From: a virus
Virus record (IMG/VR): IMGVR_UViG_3300036859_000973
Coordinates: 21,102 to 85,101 of that record
Length of the DNA: 64,000 nucleotides
Reading direction: 5' to 3' (one strand)
Below, one piece after another: positions 8,844 through 17,294 of this stretch. The notes beneath the pieces are model-generated. The model was given only the letters and a program-made list of their open reading frames with translations, made no database searches and was not told where the DNA came from. The number at the start of each line of letters is the position of its first letter. The first letter of the stretch is position 1. Made by a program: the position numbers and the translations under genes.

Positions 8844-8895
8844 GCGGCGCCGATTTCGTCTCCTTGATGGGGCGGCGCCGTCCTAGCCTCGATCC

Positions 8896-9672
8896 ATGGC
8901 CGACTCACCTGCCTCCCAGGTCCAGCCACCTCCCACGGAGGAGGAGCTTCGCGCCGTCGAGGCGCTGTTCGTCGAGAGCAACGAGCCCCTTGTCGGCACG
9001 CTCGATGACGCCTTCATCCACGACGACGAGATCGACGAGGTCCTCGTCCCGACGGGGCGCCATCGCGACGGGCAGCAAGTGGCCATCGTGGTCAAGGTGC
9101 GCGATCCAGGCGTGAGTTCCCAGGCCGTCGCCCTCGAACTCGCCGATCCGAAGGAGAAGGAGCTTGCGACGCTCCGACTCTGGCGCGCGTGCGTCGTGGA
9201 GCCGCGCGAGATCGCGCGCAGCTACGTCCACGAGGAGGCCAAGGACGCGGACGTGCGCGCGTGGGAGGCAGCCGAGGCTGCGTGGCAGAAGGCCGCCGAG
9301 GACAAGCGCGGCCCGCGGCCGAAGCGTCCCTTCTGCTTCGAGGACACCACGACCGCGTTCCGCGGCTTCCTCACCATCGAGCTTCAGTTGAAGCTGGGGA
9401 TCGACGCGGATTTTACGCAACGCCTCCTCCGCAAGACGGTGTCCAAGGAGGCAGTCCATCGGGCGATCAAATCGTACACGAAGTCGCTGCCGCCTACCGG
9501 CTCGATCCGGAGGAAGTTGCACGACGAGCGCGAGTCCGCCCGCGCTGGCTCGCCGACGCCTACCTCTGGCTCCGCATCCGTCACGGACGAGAGCGCGCCG
9601 AACGGTTCATCGACACCACCTACGCCGTCGCCAGCGGCTTCGGCGGGAAGTTCCAACACCCCGAACTCCTGA
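8896..9672 (+). CDS. Tail assembly chaperone, short form (zero frame)
   Basis: The 258-residue reading frame lies between tube and tape measure, the canonical place for tail assembly chaperones. The first about 195 residues look authentic: acidic N-terminus, then EPREIARSYVHEEAKDADVR, then DTTTAFRGFLTIELQLKLG. From about nucleotide 9480 the frame degenerates into low-complexity Ser/Pro/Thr-rich sequence and codons lose their G/C third-position preference, while the -1 frame becomes well-formed to 9788. Chaperones of this kind normally exist in a short form and a frameshifted long form. The short form would end at 9672. Confidence 0.65.
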   Translation: MADSPASQVQPPPTEEELRAVEALFVESNEPLVGTLDDAFIHDDEIDEVLVPTGRHRDGQQVAIVVKVRDPGVSSQAVALELADPKEKELATLRLWRACVVEPREIARSYVHEEAKDADVRAWEAAEAAWQKAAEDKRGPRPKRPFCFEDTTTAFRGFLTIELQLKLGIDADFTQRLLRKTVSKEAVHRAIKSYTKSLPPTGSIRRKLHDERESARAGSPTPTSGSASVTDESAPNGSSTPPTPSPAASAGSSNTPNS

Positions 9673-9788
9673 AGGAGGTCACACCGCGCATGACCGAACT
9701 GCAACGCCACCTCGCCGCGAAGGGCACGGCCAGCGAGAAGCCCGGCTACAGGCCGACGATCGACGGCGGCTTCGAGATCCGGTTCTGA
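9468..9788 (+). CDS. Tail assembly chaperone, frameshifted C-terminal extension (-1 frame)
   Basis: The -1 frame carries a convincing protein segment (AAYRLDPEEVARRARVRPRW, then AERFIDTTYAVASGFGGKF, then PELLKEVTPRMTELQRHLAA) but no ATG, GTG or TTG that could start it before ATG 9690. It is therefore probably translated by a shift from the frame of the upstream ORF, giving a product of about 297 residues. The exact left boundary is not known; 9468 is approximate. A run of four T at 9411-9414 and the AAA at 9470-9472 are possible slip sites, but neither is a classical heptamer. A sequencing indel would also explain the pattern. Confidence 0.5.
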   Translation, partial: QIVHEVAAAYRLDPEEVARRARVRPRWLADAYLWLRIRHGRERAERFIDTTYAVASGFGGKFQHPELLKEVTPRMTELQRHLAAKGTASEKPGYRPTIDGGFEIRF

Positions 9789-9792
9789 GACG

Positions 9793-10614
9793 ATGGTCGC
9801 CGCGCTCTCCGAGGAGAGGCAACTGGCCATCTGCGGTGCCTACCTTGGGGGTTTCGGGGCCGCGAGGGCTGGTGCCCTCGTCGGGGCTTCAAAGTGCGCA
9901 GCCGAGGGCGCGATCAGGAGACACGGAATCTCCATGCGCACGGCGGAACAGGCGTCACGAAGGTACGATCTCGACGAGCACTTCTTCGACTCCATCGACA
10001 CGGAGGAGAAGGCGTACTGGCTTGGCTTCGTCGTGGCCGACGGGTACATCACGCCTGCCGGCTCGATCAAGCTGGGGTTGCAGGAGAGAGACAGGAGTCA
10101 CATCGAGAAGTTCCGTGCCGCGCTGAAGAGCGACATGTCGATCAGATCGTACAACTACGGCGACCCCTATGCCATAATGGAGGTGCGGAGCAAGACGATG
10201 TTCGCTGCGTTGCAGCGTCTTGGTGTCGCGTGCCTGAAACCGAAGAGGGCGGTTCCGGATGTCCGGGAGGACTTGCTCCGTCACTACTGGCGCGGGGCGT
10301 TCGATGCCGATGGAACCCTCACGAACTATCCGAAGTGCAGCCGATACAAGGACACGATCTACGTCTATGATTCATGGGGGGCTCAATTCACAGGAAACTT
10401 GAGTGCTGTTATGGCGTTTGAGAGGTTCGTAGGGGAAAATACTGGATTGAGAGCGCACGTTGGAAGCTACAAGGACGGGAGCAACAGGGCCACTTATGGC
10501 AACAAAGGCGCTTCAATTGTGGCTTCATTGTTGTATAACGGATGCAATTATTTCCTCGATAGGAAGAAGGTGCTTGCTGAGAGGATTTCTCTTTGTTTCT
10601 CGGAGGAATCCTGA
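9793..10614 (+). CDS. Free-standing LAGLIDADG homing endonuclease
   Basis: The 273-residue protein shows two LAGLIDADG-type motifs: EEKAYWLGFVVADGYI near residue 75 and HYWRGAFDADGTL near residue 165, both with the catalytic acidic residue. The N-terminus resembles a small helix-turn-helix (AAEGAIRRHGI). The gene sits between the chaperone and tape measure genes, where no other function is expected. The 3' half is clearly AT-richer than its surroundings, as expected for a recently acquired selfish gene. It ends with GGAGGAATCCTGATG, which supplies the ribosome-binding site and start of the tape measure gene. Confidence 0.8.
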   Translation: MVAALSEERQLAICGAYLGGFGAARAGALVGASKCAAEGAIRRHGISMRTAEQASRRYDLDEHFFDSIDTEEKAYWLGFVVADGYITPAGSIKLGLQERDRSHIEKFRAALKSDMSIRSYNYGDPYAIMEVRSKTMFAALQRLGVACLKPKRAVPDVREDLLRHYWRGAFDADGTLTNYPKCSRYKDTIYVYDSWGAQFTGNLSAVMAFERFVGENTGLRAHVGSYKDGSNRATYGNKGASIVASLLYNGCNYFLDRKKVLAERISLCFSEES

Positions 10615-12674
10615 TGGTCATCTTCGCTGGCGCTGGAGCATTGAGGACATTAGTGCTTGCATTGAGACTTGACGATGGGGGCCTCACGCGCGACCTCCGT
10701 CGCAGCGGCGCAGGCGTCAGCCTCTTCACGCGCGGCGTCGGCAACGCGGACCGTTCCCTCTTCGCGCTCCAGACCCAGCTTGCGATCACGGCCGTCACGG
10801 CGGGCGTCTTCACGGCCGCGATGGGCTCCGCCTTCGCGAGCTTCGAGCGCGAGATCACGCTGGGCGCCATCGCCGACGGCGCGGAGGGAGCCGCCGACCG
10901 GTTCAAGACGCTCTCGGCCGAGGCGTTGACGCTGAGCCGCCGCTTCGCCCGCAGCCCGCAGGACATGGCGGTGCTGATCCGCAGCATCCAGGAACTCGGC
11001 ATCTCGACCGACGCTTCCGCCGACTCGCTGGCCCGCGCCGCGATCCAGCTTGGCCTGATCGGCGGCGTCCCGGCCGACGAGGCCGCCAAGACCATCTTCC
11101 GTCTCACGCGCCTCACGACGCGCGCGGGCGAGAGCTTCGAGGACAACCTCACGCAGGGCGCCGAGGGCACGGCCAACGCCATCCTGCGCGTCGGCCAGCA
11201 GACGGCCGCTGGAACGCGCGGCCTTGAGGACTTCCTCCGCAAGTTCGCCACCATCGGCCTTGCTTCCCGTTTCTCGCGTGCCGAGGTCATCGCGCTCGCC
11301 GGCGCCTTCGCCGACCTCGACGAGAGCACCCGCGAGGTCTCGACGAGCTTCATCCAGACGCTCTTCGGCAGCGACATCCCCGAGCGGGCGCGCGCCATCG
11401 CAGAGGCGATCGGCGAGCCCGTCGAGAAGCTCGAAGACCTGCGCCGCGATCGCCCCTTCGAGCTTCTGCTCCGTCTCGCGCAGCACTTCCGCCGCGTCGA
11501 GGCATCCGGGGGCAACCTGGCCCAGGAGTTCCGCCGCCTCGGCATCGACCAGGTCCGCTACATCCGGCAGGCCACCGCGCTCACGGCGCAGGTCGAGATC
11601 CTGCCGCGCTTGCTCGAAACCGCCAGCGAGGCCACGAAGGACTCCAGCGAGTTGAACAACCAGGCCGCGATCGTCCTCGACACGACGGCGGAGCGCTGGA
11701 ACGCGCTCAAGGCGTCCGTGCAGCGCTTCGCCATCGCGGCCGGCGGGACCCTGAAGCCGCTCCTCGTGACGCTCACGGGCCTCCTGACGGGCCTGGCGGA
11801 CGCGCTGGAGCGGAACCGCGCCCTTGCGGCCGCCTTCGCGTTCGGCACGCTGGCCGTCACGATCCGGTCCCTCAGAGGCCTCATCGCCACGATGGGCGGA
11901 GCGAGCGGCCTCCTGGGCTTCGCCGGCCTCGGTGGAGTGGCGGGCGGCTTCCGTGCCGGCAGGCTCGCCGTGGGGGCTGGCGGTCTTGGCCGCACGGCCC
12001 TGGGCTTCTCCGCGCTCGACCGCGCCCTCCTCGCTGGAGGGGCGGCCGGAGGCCTCGCACAGCCCGCCGGGCGGCTCGCGGGGCTCGGTGGCGGCCTCCT
12101 TGGCGCCCTCGTGCCTGGCGGTGCTGGCATCGCCGGGCGCCTCGCCACCTCCTCGCTCGGCCGCTTCGCCCTCATGGCCGGGCCCATCGGCCTCGCAGTG
12201 GGGCTCCTCGCGCTCCTGGGCCCGATGTTCGCCAGCCTCGGCCGCGCGCTCGCGGACGCAGGCAAGGCAGGCGGCCTCGCGGGCATCGCGTTCAAGACCC
12301 TCGCCATCATCATGAAGATCATCGAGACCGGCGCCAACCTCCTGAACAAGGCGTTCTCGCTCCTGCTCGACGCCATCAAGTTCGGGCTCAAGATCGTCGG
12401 CGACATCATCGGCGTGGACATCGTCGGCTCCATCAACGCGGGTCTCGACCAGATCATCGGCGGCCTCGACACGTTCAACGCGGGCATCGCCGGCACGCCA
12501 GCGCCCGAGGCCGGCGCTGCCGCTGCGGCTGCGCCCGCGGCGCAGACGAACCTCTACACGAGCATCAACCTCAACGAGGGCGGCGACGTGGCCTCGCGCA
12601 CAGTGCGCGACGTCGCAGCGTCGCACGCCTTCGGGCTGAACCGGCGCAGCCGGGTGGTGGTGGCCAGTGGCTAG
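10614..12674 (+). CDS. Tape measure protein
   Basis: The 686-residue, Ala/Gly/Leu-rich protein is mainly helical, with hydrophobic stretches in residues about 60-80 and 390-540 (GLLGFAGLGGVAG, GPIGLAVGLLALLGPMFASL), and lies after the tail chaperones. This is the classic appearance of a tape measure protein, which sets tail length and may enter the host membrane. ATG 10614 overlaps the endonuclease stop and has a strong GGAGG site. A TTG at 10641 could have been the start before the endonuclease gene was inserted. Its size suggests a tail near 100 nm by the usual rule of about 1.5 angstrom per residue. Confidence 0.75.
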   Translation: MVIFAGAGALRTLVLALRLDDGGLTRDLRRSGAGVSLFTRGVGNADRSLFALQTQLAITAVTAGVFTAAMGSAFASFEREITLGAIADGAEGAADRFKTLSAEALTLSRRFARSPQDMAVLIRSIQELGISTDASADSLARAAIQLGLIGGVPADEAAKTIFRLTRLTTRAGESFEDNLTQGAEGTANAILRVGQQTAAGTRGLEDFLRKFATIGLASRFSRAEVIALAGAFADLDESTREVSTSFIQTLFGSDIPERARAIAEAIGEPVEKLEDLRRDRPFELLLRLAQHFRRVEASGGNLAQEFRRLGIDQVRYIRQATALTAQVEILPRLLETASEATKDSSELNNQAAIVLDTTAERWNALKASVQRFAIAAGGTLKPLLVTLTGLLTGLADALERNRALAAAFAFGTLAVTIRSLRGLIATMGGASGLLGFAGLGGVAGGFRAGRLAVGAGGLGRTALGFSALDRALLAGGAAGGLAQPAGRLAGLGGGLLGALVPGGAGIAGRLATSSLGRFALMAGPIGLAVGLLALLGPMFASLGRALADAGKAGGLAGIAFKTLAIIMKIIETGANLLNKAFSLLLDAIKFGLKIVGDIIGVDIVGSINAGLDQIIGGLDTFNAGIAGTPAPEAGAAAAAAPAAQTNLYTSINLNEGGDVASRTVRDVAASHAFGLNRRSRVVVASG

Positions 12675-13494
12675 TCCCAAGGTGTTCTTCGCGGACCGCG
12701 AGACGGACGCCATCCACACCTTCGACCTGTGGAAGCAATCCGACTTCGAGGACCCTCTGGAGATCAGTGACCGTCCGGTCCAGGGAGCCGTTGCCCAGTT
12801 CCCGAGTGGCGAGTTCGGCCGCGCCCTCCCACCCACGCTGCGCCTCGACGTCCAGTTGGCCAAGATCACCACGTCCGGATCGGGCCGGAACGACTTCTTC
12901 CAGTCCGATCCCGTGCGTGGCCAGTTCCACCGCCTGCGCCAGTTGAAGGGGCGCCTCGTGGAGGTCACGACGCGCTACGTCGCGATGACTGGCGTCGTGG
13001 TGAACGTCCGTCTCGCTGATGACGGCAAGTACGACGAGTACGCCGTGGCCACCGTCGAGGTGCGCGCCCTCGGCTTCGCCGGCGATGGGGGCGTCGAGCT
13101 TGGCACGGTAGTCGTGCCACGCGCGGCCACCGATCCTGGTGTTGATCCCACCTTTGGCCCATTCATCACGCCAGAGCAACTCGAACAGCTTCGTGGGGCC
13201 ATGCCAGGCACGGGCCCGCACGACTGCTCGCGCCTGGAAACTGGCTTCGTCGCGGACACGTCCATGCTCGTCACCGACCACCTCTTCGGATTTGCCGGTC
13301 TGAAAGATCTTGCCCCCGTCTTCGAGGCCGCAGGGGCGGCAGCCGGCCCCTTCTTCATCGGCGGGGACGCCATTAACAGCCAAATCGACCAGGCGCTCGT
13401 GACGGCCGTGAGGTTTGCGGGCGAGACGTTCTTCTCGTTGCCAGAGGCGCTGACTGCCGCACTTCCGCATACCGAATACGGGGAGTGCAAGTGA
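12667..13494 (+). CDS. Tail/baseplate protein after the tape measure
   Basis: A 275-residue protein starting at GTG 12667, overlapping the tape measure stop by 8 nt. It has a beta-rich N-terminal half (EISDRPVQGAVAQFPSG, LPPTLRLDVQLAKITTSG, RGQFHRLRQLKGRLVEVTTR) resembling small baseplate hub-associated proteins that bridge the tube and the hub. The C-terminal half is helical. I cannot name the family. Gene order supports a role at the tail tip. Confidence 0.5.
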   Translation: MASPKVFFADRETDAIHTFDLWKQSDFEDPLEISDRPVQGAVAQFPSGEFGRALPPTLRLDVQLAKITTSGSGRNDFFQSDPVRGQFHRLRQLKGRLVEVTTRYVAMTGVVVNVRLADDGKYDEYAVATVEVRALGFAGDGGVELGTVVVPRAATDPGVDPTFGPFITPEQLEQLRGAMPGTGPHDCSRLETGFVADTSMLVTDHLFGFAGLKDLAPVFEAAGAAAGPFFIGGDAINSQIDQALVTAVRFAGETFFSLPEALTAALPHTEYGECK

Positions 13495-13495
13495 G

Positions 13496-13870
13496 ATGGC
13501 TTACGGCTTCGTCGTGAAGGGGAGTGCCCGCGTTATCCCGGCGGTCAAGATCGTGCGGCGGTCCACCGACTTCGCTGCGATCGTCCGCATCGCCGGCACG
13601 AGCTATCAATTCCTGTTCTCGTGGAACGGCCTTCACGGCTACTACTCGATGAAGATCGTGCGCGACGACAATCGCGTTCTCCTCCAGCGCTGGCCCGAGA
13701 CCGGCGAGTTCACCGACCCGATCAGGAACTTCAGTCTCAAGAATCCAGAGATGCCGGACGCGAGGATCGCCATCCTCGACACGACGGGCGAGAACGCGGC
13801 GCTGTCGCCAGCGAACTTCGGCGACACGCACTTCGTCGCCATCATGCTCGGTCGGGTGGTGCCGCTCTGA
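13496..13870 (+). CDS. Baseplate plug-like protein
   Basis: The 124-residue protein contains GTSYQFLFSWNGLHGYYSMKIV followed by RDDNRVLLQ, reminiscent of the small baseplate plug domain described for cyanophage Pam3-type myophages (a strand-rich domain around an FxWN...G.Y.M.I core). It sits between the tape measure/hub-associated gene and the hub protein, where such a plug is expected. ATG 13496 follows the previous stop by one nucleotide. Assignment is by motif memory and position. Confidence 0.5.
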   Translation: MAYGFVVKGSARVIPAVKIVRRSTDFAAIVRIAGTSYQFLFSWNGLHGYYSMKIVRDDNRVLLQRWPETGEFTDPIRNFSLKNPEMPDARIAILDTTGENAALSPANFGDTHFVAIMLGRVVPL

Positions 13871-13887
13871 CAAGGTTCTTCCAGCCG

Positions 13888-14898
13888 GTGGCGATCCTCA
13901 AGATCCAGCGGGCGTTCCAATCTACCTCGACGCGCGGCTTCGACGTCCCGCCGCTCGACGCCGAGATTGCCTACGTCTTCAACTGGCCCGCGCTCAGCTT
14001 CCAGGCCGTCGTCGATCAAGCAGCGTCCCGTGACGGCTTTGTCAAGAGCCTCGTCGCCGACATCTCGAACATCGACCCGGAGCTTGTGTGGAACCTCCGC
14101 GGCGGCGGCATCGTCGAACTCCACGCCGGCTACGAGGATGCCATCTCCGCCGACGAGCGCAGTCCCCCAACGGTGCGCCCGATCTTCGCGGGGATACTCG
14201 ACCTCGCGTACAACGTCGGCGAGGGGGGATCGAACATCCTCCACATCGAGGCTTCGAGCGCCGCGTCAAGATCGGAAGACGGTGTCTTCCCAGTCCACGT
14301 CCGTGCCGAGACCACGACGATCGGCGAGGCGATCCGCCTCCTGGCGCAGGCTGTCGGCGGGACGGCCATCCTGCCGCGGAGCGCGACGGGCGACGATCCC
14401 GACATCCCTGGGAACAAAGACCGCGTGCGGCTCAAGCCGCCGTACACCGCGACGCAGCCGGTCCGGCGCGAGATCGAACTCCTCGTCAGCGAGCTTACTA
14501 CCGCGACGGGGCTCGAACACACGCTCGTCATCTCCGACGAGGCTCCGTTCACCTACGTCATCGTCAACGAGCACGACCCCGGCGAGGAGATCGAGATCGA
14601 CATCGGCGAGGAGGGCGACACCATCACGCACGCCTCGCCCATGATCGTGCGCGGCGAGCCCGAGGGATTCCAGGGCCTCGGCGACGTGATCTCGGTCGGC
14701 GAGCTTGAGGAGCAGATGGCGACGCTCGGCTTCGACATCGACGGGGCCTTCGATCCGCGCTACGCCGTGGGGCTACGCATCACCGTCAACCGGAACCGCG
14801 TCCCGCAGGGCAGGATGCTCGTCGCGGAGCTTCGCAGCCAGGTCGGCGACCACTGGAGTTCCCACCTCACGGGGCCCTTCACGGAGGACATCGAATGA
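13888..14898 (+). CDS. Baseplate hub protein (gp27/gpD-like)
   Basis: A 336-residue protein in the usual place of the trimeric hub, directly before the spike gene. The N-terminal part (AYVFNWPALSFQAVVDQAAS, ELVWNLRGGGIVELHAGYED, RPIFAGILDLAYNVGEGGSN) fits the barrel domains of gp27/gpD-type hubs, with the phrase IFAGILD close to the usual hFxGhl motif. I use GTG 13888; CTG 13867, just after the previous gene, would add TRFFQP at the N-terminus and is plausible. Its stop overlaps the ATG of the spike gene. Confidence 0.6.
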   Translation: MAILKIQRAFQSTSTRGFDVPPLDAEIAYVFNWPALSFQAVVDQAASRDGFVKSLVADISNIDPELVWNLRGGGIVELHAGYEDAISADERSPPTVRPIFAGILDLAYNVGEGGSNILHIEASSAASRSEDGVFPVHVRAETTTIGEAIRLLAQAVGGTAILPRSATGDDPDIPGNKDRVRLKPPYTATQPVRREIELLVSELTTATGLEHTLVISDEAPFTYVIVNEHDPGEEIEIDIGEEGDTITHASPMIVRGEPEGFQGLGDVISVGELEEQMATLGFDIDGAFDPRYAVGLRITVNRNRVPQGRMLVAELRSQVGDHWSSHLTGPFTEDIE

Positions 14899-15563
14899 GG
14901 GGCTTCAAGGGCTTCCTCGGCCAGCGCCACGGCGACGTGCAGAACCGCGCCGCAGACGCGCTGAACTTCCGCGCCGCGATCCGGCGCGCCTGCGACGGCC
15001 TGCGCACGACGGAGCCGGCCGTCGTCCAGAGCTACGATGCGGCGCGGCAGCGCGTGAACGTCCGCCTGAAGAACTTCCCCTCCGCGCTCGCCATCGAGGA
15101 CGTGCCGATCCTGCGCGCCGGCGGGAGGTTCCGCGTCATCACGCCCCTCGCCGCTGGCGAGGTTGGCGCGCTCGTCTTCTCGGGCACCGACAGCCGCGGC
15201 AGCTATGCCACGGCCCTCGTCACGAAGGCCATCACGACCTTGTGCCACACGGGGCGCGGCTGCGTGTTCATCCCCGGCGCGATGCTCTCCGAGGACGCGA
15301 CCCCCACCATCTTCGACGCTGCGGCGACGTCGGAGCAGGCCGACAAGCTCGGGCCCGACGACGGAGGCATCTTCGATACGCTCACGGGAAGCTTCCTGAT
15401 GTTCAAGAGCAACGGCGACGTCGTGCTGAAGTGCGCCAAGTTCTACGTCGGAGGCGTCGCCGACGACGTTGTGGACTTCAAGGCGGCCGCGCGCACGGGT
15501 GACGCGGTCGCGGGGGCCGGCGCCATCACGGGCGGGTCGGCCGTCGTATTTATCGGAGACTGA
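14895..15563 (+). CDS. Baseplate spike (gpV/gp45-like, OB-fold)
   Basis: The 222-residue protein has the phrase PAVVQSYDAARQRVNVRLKN near residues 41-60, typical of the OB-fold domain of P2 gpV / Mu gp45-type spike proteins, then GEVGALVFSGTDSRGSY. The C-terminal part (FLMFKSNGDVVLKCAKFYVGG, then DAVAGAGAITGGSA) would form the beta-helical needle. The spike pierces the cell envelope at contraction. It overlaps the hub gene by 4 nt. Confidence 0.7.
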   Translation: MRGFKGFLGQRHGDVQNRAADALNFRAAIRRACDGLRTTEPAVVQSYDAARQRVNVRLKNFPSALAIEDVPILRAGGRFRVITPLAAGEVGALVFSGTDSRGSYATALVTKAITTLCHTGRGCVFIPGAMLSEDATPTIFDAAATSEQADKLGPDDGGIFDTLTGSFLMFKSNGDVVLKCAKFYVGGVADDVVDFKAAARTGDAVAGAGAITGGSAVVFIGD

Positions 15564-15569
15564 GAATCC

Positions 15570-16052
15570 ATGGCTGGAACGACCTACGGCGAGTGCTTCG
15601 AGGTGGACAAGGACGGCGACGCCGTCTTCGACTTCTTCCGCGGCCCGCCGCTGAGCGACGTGCTGGGCGCCGTGGGCGAGGGCGCCCTCGGCGAGAGTGT
15701 CCTCGACGTCTCGCTCGGGCCCGAGGTTCCGACCGGCTTCGCCATCGTCGAGGACGTCGAGGCCGTCGCCCAGGCGATCCGCCTCCGTCTCCAGACGCGG
15801 CGCGGCGAGGACCCCTTCGCCCCGGAGGTCGGGCTTCCGGTGCGCCAGATGGTGGGCAAGCTCGACCAGGACTTCATCGCTGGCCAGGTTCGCCGCGTGG
15901 TGCTCGCCGATCTGCGTGTCTCCGACGTCCAGAACGTCGAGACGGTCTTCGGCAACGACACGGACCGCGCCAACCGCGTCGTCACAGTCAGTTTCGATGT
16001 CCTTTTGAAGGACGGTAGGACGTTCACCCTCGTCGAAGCGTTGAGCGTCTGA
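15570..16052 (+). CDS. Baseplate wedge protein, gp25-like
   Basis: The 160-residue product contains the gp25/W signature in its second half: EDVEAVAQAIRLRLQTRRGE, then DPFAPEVGLPVRQMVGKLDQ, and a final strand set (RVVTVSFDVLLKDGRTFTLV). These proteins link the sheath to the baseplate wedges. The ATG at 15570 follows the spike gene by 6 nt. The position between spike and J-like genes is as in P2-like phages. Confidence 0.75.
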   Translation: MAGTTYGECFEVDKDGDAVFDFFRGPPLSDVLGAVGEGALGESVLDVSLGPEVPTGFAIVEDVEAVAQAIRLRLQTRRGEDPFAPEVGLPVRQMVGKLDQDFIAGQVRRVVLADLRVSDVQNVETVFGNDTDRANRVVTVSFDVLLKDGRTFTLVEALSV

Positions 16053-16059
16053 GGTGTCC

Positions 16060-16815
16060 ATGTCCTCGAACTTTCCAGGGTCGGCGGACGCCTATGGCGC
16101 CTCGGGCCTCCACAAGGTCAACTTCCTCGGGATCAGCGAGTTGACGACGGCGATCACCAGCGGTTCGACGACGTTCACCGTCGCGAGCGCCTCAACGGGG
16201 ACGACGTGGCCAGCCGACAACTTCGCCGTGCGCATCGGTGACGAGGACATCTTCGTCTCCTCGCGCACGGGGGCTGTCTGCACGATCGGGGCCCGCGCGC
16301 ACGACAACACGGCGCAGGCCGACCACGCGATCGGCGACGACGTCCGCGTGGTGATGGACTCCGACGCGCTCATGAAGATGAGCGACGCGATCATCGCGAT
16401 CGAGACGTACCTCCTCTCGGGCGGTACTGGTCTCAACGCGGCGGACAACGAGACGATCACGGGCGCGTGGACCTTCGACAACACCCTCACCATGGCCAAC
16501 GGCCGCAACATCGTCGTCGGCACGTCCACCGGCACGAAGATCGGTACGGCGACCGGCCAGAAGCTCGGGTTCTTCAATGCCGCCCCCGTCATCCAGCGCT
16601 CCGATTTCGGGGCCCTCACGGACAGCACCGGCCAGACACCCGACAACACCATCGAGAACGTGCCCGACCCGGCGGACACACCGGCAGACGCCGATGCGCT
16701 GCGCGACGACCTGGTGGCGAACACGCTGCCGGCCATCGAGCGGAACCTGAGCGACCTCGCCGACCAGATCAACGCGATCCGCACGGTCCTGCGCGACCTC
16801 GGATTTGTCGCCTGA
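16060..16815 (+). CDS. Virion structural protein, short-fibre-like
   Basis: A 251-residue protein with strand-rich sequence (STTFTVASASTGTTWPADNF) and the segment GRNIVVGTSTGTKIGTATGQ followed by KLGFFNAAPVIQRSD, a pattern often seen in phage fibre and appendage proteins. The C-terminal 60 residues are helical and may form a trimeric coiled coil. ATG 16060 is used; GTG 16054 is also in frame. It is placed within the baseplate gene set, so it is probably a baseplate appendage. Confidence 0.55.
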   Translation: MSSNFPGSADAYGASGLHKVNFLGISELTTAITSGSTTFTVASASTGTTWPADNFAVRIGDEDIFVSSRTGAVCTIGARAHDNTAQADHAIGDDVRVVMDSDALMKMSDAIIAIETYLLSGGTGLNAADNETITGAWTFDNTLTMANGRNIVVGTSTGTKIGTATGQKLGFFNAAPVIQRSDFGALTDSTGQTPDNTIENVPDPADTPADADALRDDLVANTLPAIERNLSDLADQINAIRTVLRDLGFVA

Positions 16816-16825
16816 GCGTGATTCC

Positions 16826-17287
16826 ATGGAAGCAACCCAAGAGCCTCCCAAGGCGGCCCCTGAGACCGCCTCGAAGTCCCTGACTCCCGACGGCGTCGCT
16901 GCCCTCCTCGAAGAGGAGAAGGCGCTGCTCGGCCGGCTCAACGTCGAGAACGTTCAGAAGATTGAACTCCTCAACGCCATGCGCGACGCCGGCAACGTGG
17001 AGATGACCAAACTCGACGGCGAGCGCGAGCGTCTTGAAGCCGAGCTTGAGGACGCCGTCGCCATGGAGGGCGTCGTCCCGCAGCAGGTCGTGGATGAGCA
17101 GCGGCGCCGCGTGAAGGCAGCCATCGAGGCGCACGCCAAGAAGGTCGAGGAGGTGCGCGAGGGCTGGAACAAGCGCATCACCGAGGCCATCGAGGACAGC
17201 AACGCCCACCGCAAGAAGATCCGCGAGTGCATCGGCCGCGTCCGGAACAAGGAGAACATCTACAAGATCATGGCCAAGAACAAGTGA
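16826..17287 (+). CDS. Coiled-coil protein in baseplate cluster
   Basis: The 153-residue product from ATG 16826 is almost entirely charged heptad-like helix (EEEKALLGRLNVENVQKIEL, then ERERLEAELEDAVAM and later KAAIEAHAKKVEEVREGW), with a basic C-terminus. No catalytic motif is visible. It lies between the appendage gene and the J-like wedge gene and may be a baseplate assembly factor or structural rod. Function is unknown. Confidence 0.55.
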   Translation: MEATQEPPKAAPETASKSLTPDGVAALLEEEKALLGRLNVENVQKIELLNAMRDAGNVEMTKLDGERERLEAELEDAVAMEGVVPQQVVDEQRRRVKAAIEAHAKKVEEVREGWNKRITEAIEDSNAHRKKIRECIGRVRNKENIYKIMAKNK

Positions 17288-17294
17288 GCCCCTC

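Noticed and set aside
10650-12968. 772-codon minus-strand ORF opposite the tape measure gene
   Set aside because: The plus strand has a typical tape measure protein with a strong ribosome-binding site. The antisense frame is Arg/Glu/Gly-rich, low in complexity and without motifs.
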